Positions 1-5,116 of a stretch of DNA of 5,116 nt are shown piece after piece. This DNA comes from Anaerolineales bacterium UBA2029 (GTDB lineage Bacteria > Chloroflexota > Anaerolineae > Aggregatilineales > Aggregatilineaceae). The DNA lies in the NCBI GenBank assembly GCA_002332795.1, contig DDBP01000358.1, positions 1-5,116 of the forward strand. Direction: 5' to 3'. Position numbers and translations under genes: made by a program. Below the pieces are notes generated by a model that was not told where the DNA came from, ran no database searches, and worked only from the letters and a program-made list of their open reading frames with translations. The number at the start of each line of letters is the position of its first letter. Position 1 is the first letter of the stretch.

Positions 1-4
1 CTCC

Positions 5-54
5 CATTGAGCCTCATGCGCGTATTGTAGCCCTAAACCTCTGAAGCCTCAATG
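5..54. repeat. Short inverted repeat upstream of lipM
   Basis: A 7-base arm, CATTGAG at 5-11, is exactly complementary to CTCAATG at 48-54, leaving 36 bases between the arms. The right arm ends four bases before the putative -10 box of the lipM promoter, so it could be an operator half-site or part of a weak terminator for a gene lying left of the window. The arms are short, the loop is long and no T-run follows, so chance is a serious alternative. Confidence 0.2.
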
Positions 55-63
55 TGCTAGAAT
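55..63 (+). promoter_or_regulatory. Putative extended -10 promoter of lipM
   Basis: TAGAAT at 58-63 matches the sigma-70 -10 consensus at five of six positions and is preceded by TG at 55-56, giving an extended -10 (TGnTAGAAT). No good -35 hexamer lies 16-18 bases upstream, which is typical of extended -10 promoters. Transcription would start near base 70, leaving a leader of about 40 bases before the ATG at 109. It is the best promoter-like string in the first 108 bases, but it is inferred from sequence alone. Confidence 0.4.
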
Positions 64-93
64 CCTGCTGCTTTGTGACGCAATTCCACCTTC

Positions 94-97
94 GGAG
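94..97 (+). promoter_or_regulatory. Ribosome binding site of lipM
   Basis: GGAG lies 11 bases before the ATG at 109. The spacing is slightly long, but this is the only Shine-Dalgarno-like string in the leader and it supports the chosen start. Confidence 0.45.
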
Positions 98-108
98 CTA
101 GATATAGC

Positions 109-927
109 ATGACTCGCGCACAATGGCGGCTACTACTGACTGACCCTCTGGATGGCCCCATGAACATGGCCATTGATCAGGCCATCATGGAAGCTGTGTC
201 TGCCAACCGTGTCCCCCCCACCCTGCGTTTCTTCGCCTGGCAACCGGCCTGCCTGTCGCTGGGCTACATGCAATCCATCCAGGACGTAGACCTCGCACGC
301 CTGACTCTGGCGGGCTGGGACCTCGTGCGACGCATGACCGGGGGACGGGCTATCCTGCACACCGATGAACTCACCTACAGCGTGGCTCTCGCCGCAGACG
401 ATCCCCTTGTCGCCGGAGGGATCGTGGAAAGCTATCGCCGTCTCAGCGCTGCTCTGGTCGAGGGACTGCGTATCCTGGGTGTGTCGCCAGAAGCCGACAG
501 ACGCGCTGACGGACATCACAACGCCAGCGGGCCGGTCTGCTTCGAGGTGCCCAGCCATTACGAGATCACCGTAGGCGGTAAGAAACTGATCGGCAGCGCT
601 CAGGTGCGCAAGTTTGGGGCAGTGTTACAGCATGGCACTCTGCCGCTCTGGGGAGATATTGCCCGCATCTGCGAGGCGCTGGTCTTCGCCAGCGAACAGG
701 AACGCCAGCACGCGCGCGAGCGTGTGCTCGAACGCGCCACCACGCTGCAACAGGCCTTGGGGCGGGTAGTTACCTGGCGCGAAGCCGCTTCAGCCATGGC
801 CGAAGGCTTCCGGCGCGTGTTCGGCCTGGATTTGCAGGAAACAGAGCTGACAGACGACGAATATGAACGTGCCGCCGAGCTGCGCGCCACACAATACGCC
901 ACCGAAACGTGGAACGCCCGCCTTTAG
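109..927 (+). CDS. lipM: LipM-type octanoyltransferase / lipoate-protein ligase A family protein
   Basis: This 272-residue protein belongs to the biotin/lipoate A/B protein ligase superfamily. It most resembles LipM, which moves octanoate from acyl carrier protein to a lipoyl-domain lysine (GcvH in Bacillus) in cytoplasmic lipoate synthesis. Visible marks are the N-terminal D-x-x-x-N-M-A-I-D segment (residues 15-23), the acyl-binding R-R-x-T-G-G-R-A-I-L-H loop (74-84), a Cys144 in V-C-F-E-V-P-S that matches the acyl-thioester cysteine of LipM, and Lys159 in G-K-K-L-I-G-S-A-Q followed by the L-Q-H-G-T strand (183-187). True LplA ligases lack this cysteine, which is why LipM is preferred. The length fits LipM (about 280 residues). 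The start is supported by a GGAG and by the usual W-R-L-L opening. A LipL-like amidotransferase or a lipoate ligase remains possible. It stands alone on its strand and shares its last four bases with the convergent DUF4230 gene. Confidence 0.85.
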   Translation: MTRAQWRLLLTDPLDGPMNMAIDQAIMEAVSANRVPPTLRFFAWQPACLSLGYMQSIQDVDLARLTLAGWDLVRRMTGGRAILHTDELTYSVALAADDPLVAGGIVESYRRLSAALVEGLRILGVSPEADRRADGHHNASGPVCFEVPSHYEITVGGKKLIGSAQVRKFGAVLQHGTLPLWGDIARICEALVFASEQERQHARERVLERATTLQQALGRVVTWREAASAMAEGFRRVFGLDLQETELTDDEYERAAELRATQYATETWNARL

Positions 928-1718
928 TCCGGCTGACACGAGGGATCAGGAGAGAGAATCTCGTCGGAGACCTCGAAAGTGACGCTGGCAAACCCCAGCT
1001 TCTGCAGCAGGTCGTACAGTGTCGCTTCGGCGTTCTGCCTGGCCAGCCCCAACAAATCCATGGTTTGGGCAGCTTCGAGCAGGTCGCCCATCGCGCGGTT
1101 GTAGGCTTCGCTCTGCATCCGCTCGTAACGGCTACTGCAATCCTGCAGGCCTGCCCAGCCCCGGCATGTCCAGGCGAGTACTTCGGGCTTGCCCAGGTCG
1201 CAGTAGGTAATACGAGGGGACGGGAGCATCAGCCTGACCGCACCGCCCGCTGTGACGGAAACGTCATCCTCGGCGATCGTCGCCAGGTCTATTCCGGCCT
1301 TGACCGTGCCAGTGTAACTGATCTGCAGCTCGGCATCGGGCGCTGCACCGCTGTCTACCACGGTCTTGGTAATCACGATGCCGCTCTGCACCGTCTCCAG
1401 CAAAGCCAGCTCCTGCACGCTGAGTACAATCGTCCGGCTATCGGTGACGACAGGAGTCGCGTCCTTCTCAAAACCGAATATCGCCAGAAAGTTTTGCGCC
1501 GGATCACCCAGGAAATCGGCGACCCGCAGCGTCATGATCAGCGCCATGCAGGCGACGACCAGCGTCAACACCAGCAGCGACGCGCCGCCGAACAGCGCGC
1601 AGGTAGCCCAGCATCCGCGCGGGGCTGCCATTCGGGGGGTCTCTTTACGCAGCGGGCGTCCTGCCGGGGCGGCGGGATGCTGAGACTCTGGGGGTGAGGA
1701 TGGTTTGGCGGGTTTCAT
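924..1718 (-). CDS. DUF4230-family single-pass membrane protein
   Basis: This 264-residue protein has no known biochemical function. The N-terminal 36 residues are rich in Pro, Lys and Arg and look cytoplasmic. A hydrophobic helix follows (about residues 38-63), and the remaining 200 residues would lie outside the membrane by the positive-inside rule. The outer part fits DUF4230: a strand-rich stretch with a V-Q-E-L-A-L-L-E-T motif (101-109), Y-T-G-T-V-K-A-G-I-D-L (125-135) and L-P-S-P-R-I (155-160), then a long Ala/Leu-rich helix (about 187-230) and a final strand, F-A-S-V-T-F-E-V. Four cysteines in the exported part (163, 175, 184, 251) could form disulfides. The ATG at 1718 is preceded by TGAGGAGG, a strong Shine-Dalgarno; a second ATG at residue 30 has none. 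The gene follows elp3 by 91 bases on the same strand and may be co-transcribed with it. The family assignment is from motif memory; the membrane topology is clear. Confidence 0.72.
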   Translation of the reverse strand: MKPAKPSSPPESQHPAAPAGRPLRKETPRMAAPRGCWATCALFGGASLLVLTLVVACMALIMTLRVADFLGDPAQNFLAIFGFEKDATPVVTDSRTIVLSVQELALLETVQSGIVITKTVVDSGAAPDAELQISYTGTVKAGIDLATIAEDDVSVTAGGAVRLMLPSPRITYCDLGKPEVLAWTCRGWAGLQDCSSRYERMQSEAYNRAMGDLLEAAQTMDLLGLARQNAEATLYDLLQKLGFASVTFEVSDEILSPDPSCQPD

Positions 1719-1720
1719 GG

Positions 1721-1728
1721 CCTCCTCA
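1721..1728 (-). promoter_or_regulatory. Strong Shine-Dalgarno of the DUF4230 gene
   Basis: Read on the minus strand, TGAGGAGG ends two bases before the ATG at 1718. If the first GAGG pairs with 16S rRNA, the spacing is five bases. This is the strongest ribosome binding site in the window and fixes the start of the DUF4230 gene. Confidence 0.6.
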
Positions 1729-1779
1729 GCGGGAGAACAGGTGATGTCTGTATTCGCTAATGACTACGCGAAAGTGTCC

Positions 1780-1805
1780 TGCAAGTTGCATGGTGATCGG
1801 CAACT
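1780..1805. repeat. Palindrome and inverted repeat between elp3 and the DUF4230 gene
   Basis: The 91-base gap holds an 11-base palindrome, TGCAAGTTGCA (1780-1790). An overlapping 6-base-pair stem, AGTTGC (1784-1789) with GCAACT (1800-1805), encloses a 10-base loop. The stem starts just past the elp3 stop in transcript order. It is too weak and lacks the T-run expected of an intrinsic terminator, so read-through into the DUF4230 gene is likely. An operator or an mRNA-processing hairpin is possible. No good -35/-10 pair was found in the gap. Confidence 0.3.
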
Positions 1806-1809
1806 CTGG

Positions 1810-3636
1810 TCATTGCAGAGGCCGAAACTGATAGAGTGTGCCGTCTTCAAAGCCGCGCTCGCGGTAATACGACCGCGTCCCCACCGCCGAAATCACCGCC
1901 AGCCGCGCAAAGCCGCGCTCGCGGGCGATCTGCACCGCCCGCTCGATCAGGCGCGTGCCCAGTCCACTGTGCTGCGCCCTGCCCTGCATCTTCTCACCTA
2001 TGGATACCGCCTGCCCGTAGACGTGCACCTCGCGGATCATGGCCGCTCCCTGCAACTCTGGCAACAGAGGTGCCGCTGCAGGCAACGACAGGCGCAAGAA
2101 AGCAGCGATCCGCCGGTCGTCCGTGATGTACTGCAAGAAGACCTCCTGGCTGACTCCTGTCTCGTACCACAGCTCGTCCAGATGCAGCGCTTCCGGCGCT
2201 ACGGCCCTGCCGCGAATCTCTCGCCCACGGATGTCCGGGCTGCGCAGTCCGCGCTCCTGCAACGCTGCTTCGACCAGTTGGCGGAAGTTTGGCTTCATGT
2301 CTCCCGCCACGATATCCGTCGAAGGAATGTCGCGCACAACGCGCGTCAGGCGGCAATACTCCGGCGTCTCCAGAAAGCAGTTGACCAGCACGTCCAGCAG
2401 CACCTCGTGCGAATAGGGCCGCCATTCCCCCCGCTGATAGACCTGCATGAGTTCGGCGCTCTCAATCAACGAGCAGGGATATATCTTGAGTTCGTCAGGA
2501 CGAATATCGGGGTCGGAAAACAGGCGCTGATAGTCCGCCATATCCGCTTCTGGTGACGAGCCGTACAGGTTCGGCATCCAGTGCGCGTGAATCTTGAACC
2601 CGGCCAGCCGCAGCAGGCGGAAAGCTGCCCGCGTCATGGCGACAGTATGGCCGCGCCGGTTCTTGCGCAGGATTTCGTCGTCCAGGCTCTGCACACCGAT
2701 CTGTACCTTGGTCACCCCCAGCCGTCGGATGCGGATCACCTCATCCACGCTCAGATAGTCGGGGCGCGTTTCGATCACCAGCCCCACACAGCGGCACGGC
2801 GCAGTTTCGTTTTGGCGCTGCACGTCGGCCAGTTCTTCCCAGGTCGCATATTCGTCCACTACCGTGCGGGGACGCTCCCCTCGCGCCACCGCCTGCGCCA
2901 GTTCGCGTGAACGTGCCATCTCCTGGCGATAGATTTGCTGCACCACCTGATTGTAGGTGCGATCGAGCGCGGTTCCGTTCAGCGTCACCGGAGTTGCCCG
3001 TTCCGGGTGCAACTGTGATGCCTGCCGCAACAACGCGCGCACTTCGTCCGTGCGGTCAATGCCTGCGCCAAAGTCGTGCAGTGCATCGAACATCCTCTTG
3101 ACGAACCACACCTGATAGGTTTCGGGGTAAAATGACCACGTCCCGCCCAGGACAATCAACTCGATCTTGTCCAGGGGATGCCCGGTTTCGTAGAGTGTGC
3201 TCAGGCGCGAGTAGACCTGCAGGTAGGGATCGAAGCTATTCTGCTCTGCCCGTTGCGCCCCTGGTTCACGCGCCAGGTAACTCTTGGGCATCCGCACATC
3301 GTTCGGGCAAAAGATACACTCACCGGGGCATGGGTAGGGCTTGGTCAGCACTGTCACTGGCGTCACGCCGGACATGGTACGGATGGGCTTCATGCGCAGC
3401 CGGGCCAGGACTTCCAGGTCGAACGGAGGCAGCCCATCTGTCCCTGCCAGGTGCCGGTAGGCGTGGATCAGGTCATTCTTATTGAATAACCCTTGCCCAT
3501 CCCTGGGATGTTGCTTGAGAATCTGAATGAGACGCGCCGGTGTCAGATTGGGTTCGCGCACGACTTCCTGCAAGATCGCCAGCAGCGCGCCTCGATAATT
3601 CTCAAGTTCAACCGGTGGACGGTAATGTTTGCCCAT
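1810..3636 (-). CDS. elp3: Elp3 tRNA uridine-34 carboxymethyl-forming radical SAM/GNAT enzyme
   Basis: This 608-residue enzyme uses S-adenosylmethionine, a 4Fe-4S cluster and acetyl-CoA to build the carboxymethyl group at C5 of wobble uridine in tRNA. Archaeal and bacterial Elp3 homologues do this without other Elongator subunits. The radical SAM cluster motif is C103-P-G-E-C107-I-F-C110. Further Elp3 marks are G-G-T-W (164-167), C-V-G-L-V-I-E-T-R-P-D-Y (283-294), V-Q-I-G-V-Q-S-L (311-318), R-G-H-T (328-331), the K-I-Y-P strand (384-387) and V-R-D-I-P-S (434-439). The C-terminal GNAT domain opens with R-E-V-H-V-Y-G (535-541), binds acetyl-CoA through Q-H-S-G-L-G (555-560) and ends with S-Y-Y-R-E-R-G-F-E (589-597). 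Compared with the yeast protein as remembered, about 70 extra residues lie between GGTW and the C-V-G-L strand. The ATG at 3636 is used; an in-frame TTG at 3660 would add eight residues. It is divergent from the Trm9-like gene, its probable pathway partner. Confidence 0.95.
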   Translation of the reverse strand: MGKHYRPPVELENYRGALLAILQEVVREPNLTPARLIQILKQHPRDGQGLFNKNDLIHAYRHLAGTDGLPPFDLEVLARLRMKPIRTMSGVTPVTVLTKPYPCPGECIFCPNDVRMPKSYLAREPGAQRAEQNSFDPYLQVYSRLSTLYETGHPLDKIELIVLGGTWSFYPETYQVWFVKRMFDALHDFGAGIDRTDEVRALLRQASQLHPERATPVTLNGTALDRTYNQVVQQIYRQEMARSRELAQAVARGERPRTVVDEYATWEELADVQRQNETAPCRCVGLVIETRPDYLSVDEVIRIRRLGVTKVQIGVQSLDDEILRKNRRGHTVAMTRAAFRLLRLAGFKIHAHWMPNLYGSSPEADMADYQRLFSDPDIRPDELKIYPCSLIESAELMQVYQRGEWRPYSHEVLLDVLVNCFLETPEYCRLTRVVRDIPSTDIVAGDMKPNFRQLVEAALQERGLRSPDIRGREIRGRAVAPEALHLDELWYETGVSQEVFLQYITDDRRIAAFLRLSLPAAAPLLPELQGAAMIREVHVYGQAVSIGEKMQGRAQHSGLGTRLIERAVQIARERGFARLAVISAVGTRSYYRERGFEDGTLYQFRPLQ

Positions 3637-3674
3637 GATAGATTCCGAATGCCTGCCCAACCGCTAAGTGCTCT
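3637..3674. promoter_or_regulatory. 38-base divergent region between elp3 and the Trm9-like gene
   Basis: Only 38 bases separate the two starts, too few for two full promoters, so at least one promoter must lie inside the opposing gene. For elp3, the minus-strand string TGGTAAAAT (3727 down to 3719) is a good extended -10, about 80 bases before its ATG and within the methyltransferase coding region. For the methyltransferase, GATAAT at 3594-3599, inside elp3, is a weaker -10 candidate. Ribosome binding sites are poor on both sides: only GGAA precedes the elp3 ATG, and nothing convincing precedes the GTG at 3675. Confidence 0.35.
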
Positions 3675-4376
3675 GTGGACGCAGAAACGATCGCGCGACT
3701 GAACGCGCTCAACCGTGCATTTTACCAGATCACCGCTGCCGACTTCGACCAGACCCGCACCGCCCCCTGGCCTGGTTGGCAGACTCTATTGCCTCTGCTC
3801 AGCACCCCGCTCAGCGTACTGGATGTGGCCTGCGGCAATGGGCGTTTCGGAGTTTTCCTGTTCGAACGTCTGGGGACAAACGTAACGTATTACGGAGTGG
3901 ATAGCAACCCTGAGCTGTTGAGCTTCGCGGAAACTGCGCTGAGCGGCCACGCGGCCCACCTGGAACTGCGTGATGTGCTCAGCGAGCCGCTGCCGTCCGG
4001 CACCTACGATCTGGTGGTGCTCTTCGGCATGTTGCATCACATCCCCGGCCACGAAAACCGACGCGAATTCATGCGCGCCCTGGCAACCCGCGTGGCACCG
4101 GGTGGGTTACTGGTCTTCACCGCCTGGCGTTTTTATGAATACGAGCGCTTTCGCCAGCGTATTGTGCCTTTTCCGCCCGAATGGCGCGTCGAACCTGGGG
4201 ACTATCTGCTGGATTGGCGACGCGGCACGCGGGCCTTGCGCTATTGCCACTACGTAGACGACCAGGAACACGCCGCCCTGATTCAGGTCACCGGCCTGCG
4301 CGAAGTGCTCACCTATCGCGCCGATGGGCACAGTGGCGACGTCAACCGATACAGCGTCTTGAAACGAGAGACATGA
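3675..4376 (+). CDS. Trm9/ALKBH8-like SAM-dependent tRNA (cm5U34) methyltransferase
   Basis: This 233-residue cytoplasmic class I methyltransferase has motif I V-L-D-V-A-C-G-N-G-R-F-G (48-59), an acidic ribose-binding residue Asp76 in Y-G-V-D, Asp100 after the third strand, motif IV Y-D-L-V-V-L-F-G-M-L-H-H (111-122) and the A-P-G-G turn (141-144). Three features point to Trm9 and the methyltransferase part of ALKBH8, which esterify cm5U to mcm5U: F-D-Q-T-R-T-A-P-W-P (24-33), H-H followed by N-R-R, and a C-terminal R-Y-C-H-Y (189-193) ... D-V-N-R-Y-S-V (222-228), close to the R-Y-Y-H and D-N-W-W-V of Trm9. It is shorter than yeast Trm9 because it lacks the Lys-rich insert before that block. 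The start must be the GTG at 3675: upstream in-frame codons reach a TAG at 3639 without another usual start. Divergent elp3 would supply its substrate, and mutY overlaps its stop. A methyltransferase for another wobble carboxylate, such as a CmoM-like enzyme, is the main alternative. The fold is certain; the substrate is inferred. Confidence 0.8.
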   Translation: MDAETIARLNALNRAFYQITAADFDQTRTAPWPGWQTLLPLLSTPLSVLDVACGNGRFGVFLFERLGTNVTYYGVDSNPELLSFAETALSGHAAHLELRDVLSEPLPSGTYDLVVLFGMLHHIPGHENRREFMRALATRVAPGGLLVFTAWRFYEYERFRQRIVPFPPEWRVEPGDYLLDWRRGTRALRYCHYVDDQEHAALIQVTGLREVLTYRADGHSGDVNRYSVLKRET

Positions 4377-5116
4377 TGCTCACCGATCCCACTCCCCTGC
4401 ACGAAGCCTTGCTCGCCTGGTTCGTTGCGCATCAGGCCGATCTGCCCTGGCGGCGCAGGCGAGACGCCTATGCCGTTTGGGTCTCCGAGATCATGTTGCA
4501 GCAGACGCAGGTTGCCACTGTGATCCCCTACTTCGAGCGCTTCATGGCGCGCTTCCCGACTATAGACGCGCTGGCAGAAGCCCCTCTCGACGCTGTGCTC
4601 AAGGCATGGGAAGGGTTGGGCTACTACAGCCGGGCGCGTAACCTGCATCGCACCGCACAACTCGTGACTGCCGAATATGGCGGACAATTCCCCAGCGACC
4701 CGGTCCTGTTGCAGAAACTGCCGGGCATTGGCCGCTATACCGCTGGCGCGATCGCCAGCCTGGCCTTTGGCATCGCGGCACCCGTGCTCGACGGCAACGT
4801 GATCCGCGTGCTCACCCGCCTGTTCGACATTGCCGACGATGTGACTCAGAGTCGTACTCAGCGCAAGCTGTGGAATCTCGCAGCAGAGTTGCTACCCGTC
4901 GGACAGGCGGGCGCGTGGAACGAGGCGCTAATGGAATTGGGACGGCGCATCTGCACCGCCCCGACCCCGCGTTGCCAGGAATGCCCACTGACTGCGCAGT
5001 GTGCCGCCTTCGCCAACGGCACGCACCTGTCCCGCCCCGTCAGACAACCGCGCCCTCGCACGCCACACTACGACGTCACCGCCGCCGTCACCCGCCGCGA
5101 CGACGGGCGTATTCTA
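4373..5116 (+). CDS. mutY: Adenine DNA glycosylase MutY (partial, 3' end outside window)
   Basis: MutY removes adenine mispaired with 8-oxoguanine, preventing G:C to T:A transversions. The visible 248 residues cover the whole catalytic part. They include W-V-S-E-I-M-L-Q-Q-T-Q-V (36-47) with catalytic Glu39, E-G-L-G-Y-Y-S-R-A-R-N-L (80-91), the helix-hairpin-helix L-P-G-I-G-R-Y-T-A-G-A-I (116-127), catalytic Asp140 in V-L-D-G-N-V, and the 4Fe-4S ligands Cys194, Cys201, Cys204 and Cys210 with the family spacing C-x6-C-x2-C-x5-C. The last residues (about 231-248) begin the C-terminal NUDIX-like domain that reads 8-oxoguanine; the rest lies beyond the window. Two adjacent ATGs (4373 and 4376) are possible starts. 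GAGAG at 4366-4370 fits the second slightly better. Either one overlaps the TGA of the methyltransferase, suggesting an operon with coupled translation. Confidence 0.96.
   Translation, partial: MMLTDPTPLHEALLAWFVAHQADLPWRRRRDAYAVWVSEIMLQQTQVATVIPYFERFMARFPTIDALAEAPLDAVLKAWEGLGYYSRARNLHRTAQLVTAEYGGQFPSDPVLLQKLPGIGRYTAGAIASLAFGIAAPVLDGNVIRVLTRLFDIADDVTQSRTQRKLWNLAAELLPVGQAGAWNEALMELGRRICTAPTPRCQECPLTAQCAAFANGTHLSRPVRQPRPRTPHYDVTAAVTRRDDGRIL

Noticed and set aside
213..219. Run of seven C as a possible phase-variation slip site in lipM
   Set aside because: It encodes conserved-looking V-P-P in a housekeeping enzyme, is short, and such runs are expected at this GC content.
951..963. Small hairpin near the lipM/DUF4230 junction as a bidirectional terminator
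   Set aside because: GAGA-GAA-TCTC is only a 4-base-pair stem with no T-run, far too weak for an intrinsic terminator.
909..1697. A 262-codon open frame on the plus strand opposite the DUF4230 gene
   Set aside because: Its translation has no recognisable domain and is rich in Arg, Gln, Gly and His, as expected for the antisense of a GC-rich gene. The minus-strand protein has a clear membrane helix and family motifs.
1705..2556. A 283-codon open frame on the plus strand opposite the 3' half of elp3
   Set aside because: It is wholly antisense to conserved Elp3 sequence, has a composition biased to Arg, Gln and His, and shows no motifs.
3637..3660. Upstream TTG start for Elp3 adding eight residues
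   Set aside because: The ATG at 3636 is a stronger codon with a GGAA at suitable spacing and gives a natural M-G-K-H-Y-R-P-P opening. The TTG form cannot be fully excluded.
3668..3904. Small 78-codon frame at the start of the methyltransferase gene
   Set aside because: It is an out-of-frame shadow of the methyltransferase and runs through motif I in the wrong frame with no homology signals.

Overview
The window is a GC-rich (about 60% by eye), tightly packed bacterial segment with five protein-coding genes, no RNA genes and no mobile elements. It most resembles a member of the Chloroflexota. That guess rests on a stand-alone bacterial Elp3 (radical SAM plus GNAT), which is uncommon in bacteria but well known in that phylum, and on the mix of neighbours. 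It is an inference, not a measured placement.

Layout, left to right. Bases 1-108 are a leader with a credible extended -10 promoter for a LipM-type lipoyl/octanoyl transferase (109-927, +). This gene meets a single-pass membrane DUF4230 protein (924-1718, -) tail to tail; the two share four bases that hold both stop codons. Upstream of the DUF4230 gene on the same strand, after a 91-base gap with a small palindrome, lies a full-length elp3 (1810-3636, -). Only 38 bases past the elp3 start, a divergent SAM-dependent methyltransferase begins (3675-4376, +). Its stop codon overlaps the start of mutY (4373 to the window edge, +), which is cut off just after its iron-sulfur cluster region.

The most interesting feature is the divergent pair at the centre. 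Elp3 installs the carboxymethyl group of cm5U at the tRNA wobble uridine. The adjacent methyltransferase carries the marks of Trm9/ALKBH8, the eukaryotic enzyme that methylates cm5U to mcm5U: an F-x-x-T-R-x-x-P-W-P motif near the N-terminus, a D-x-x-C-G-N-G-R motif I, an H-H after the fourth strand, and a C-terminal R-Y-x-H ... D-x-N-x-x-x-V block. The two genes therefore look like a minimal bacterial version of the mcm5U wobble-modification pathway, with no Elongator accessory subunits in view. The methyltransferase may be translationally coupled to mutY, which would put tRNA modification and oxidative DNA repair in one operon. LipM and the DUF4230 protein have no evident functional link to this pair.
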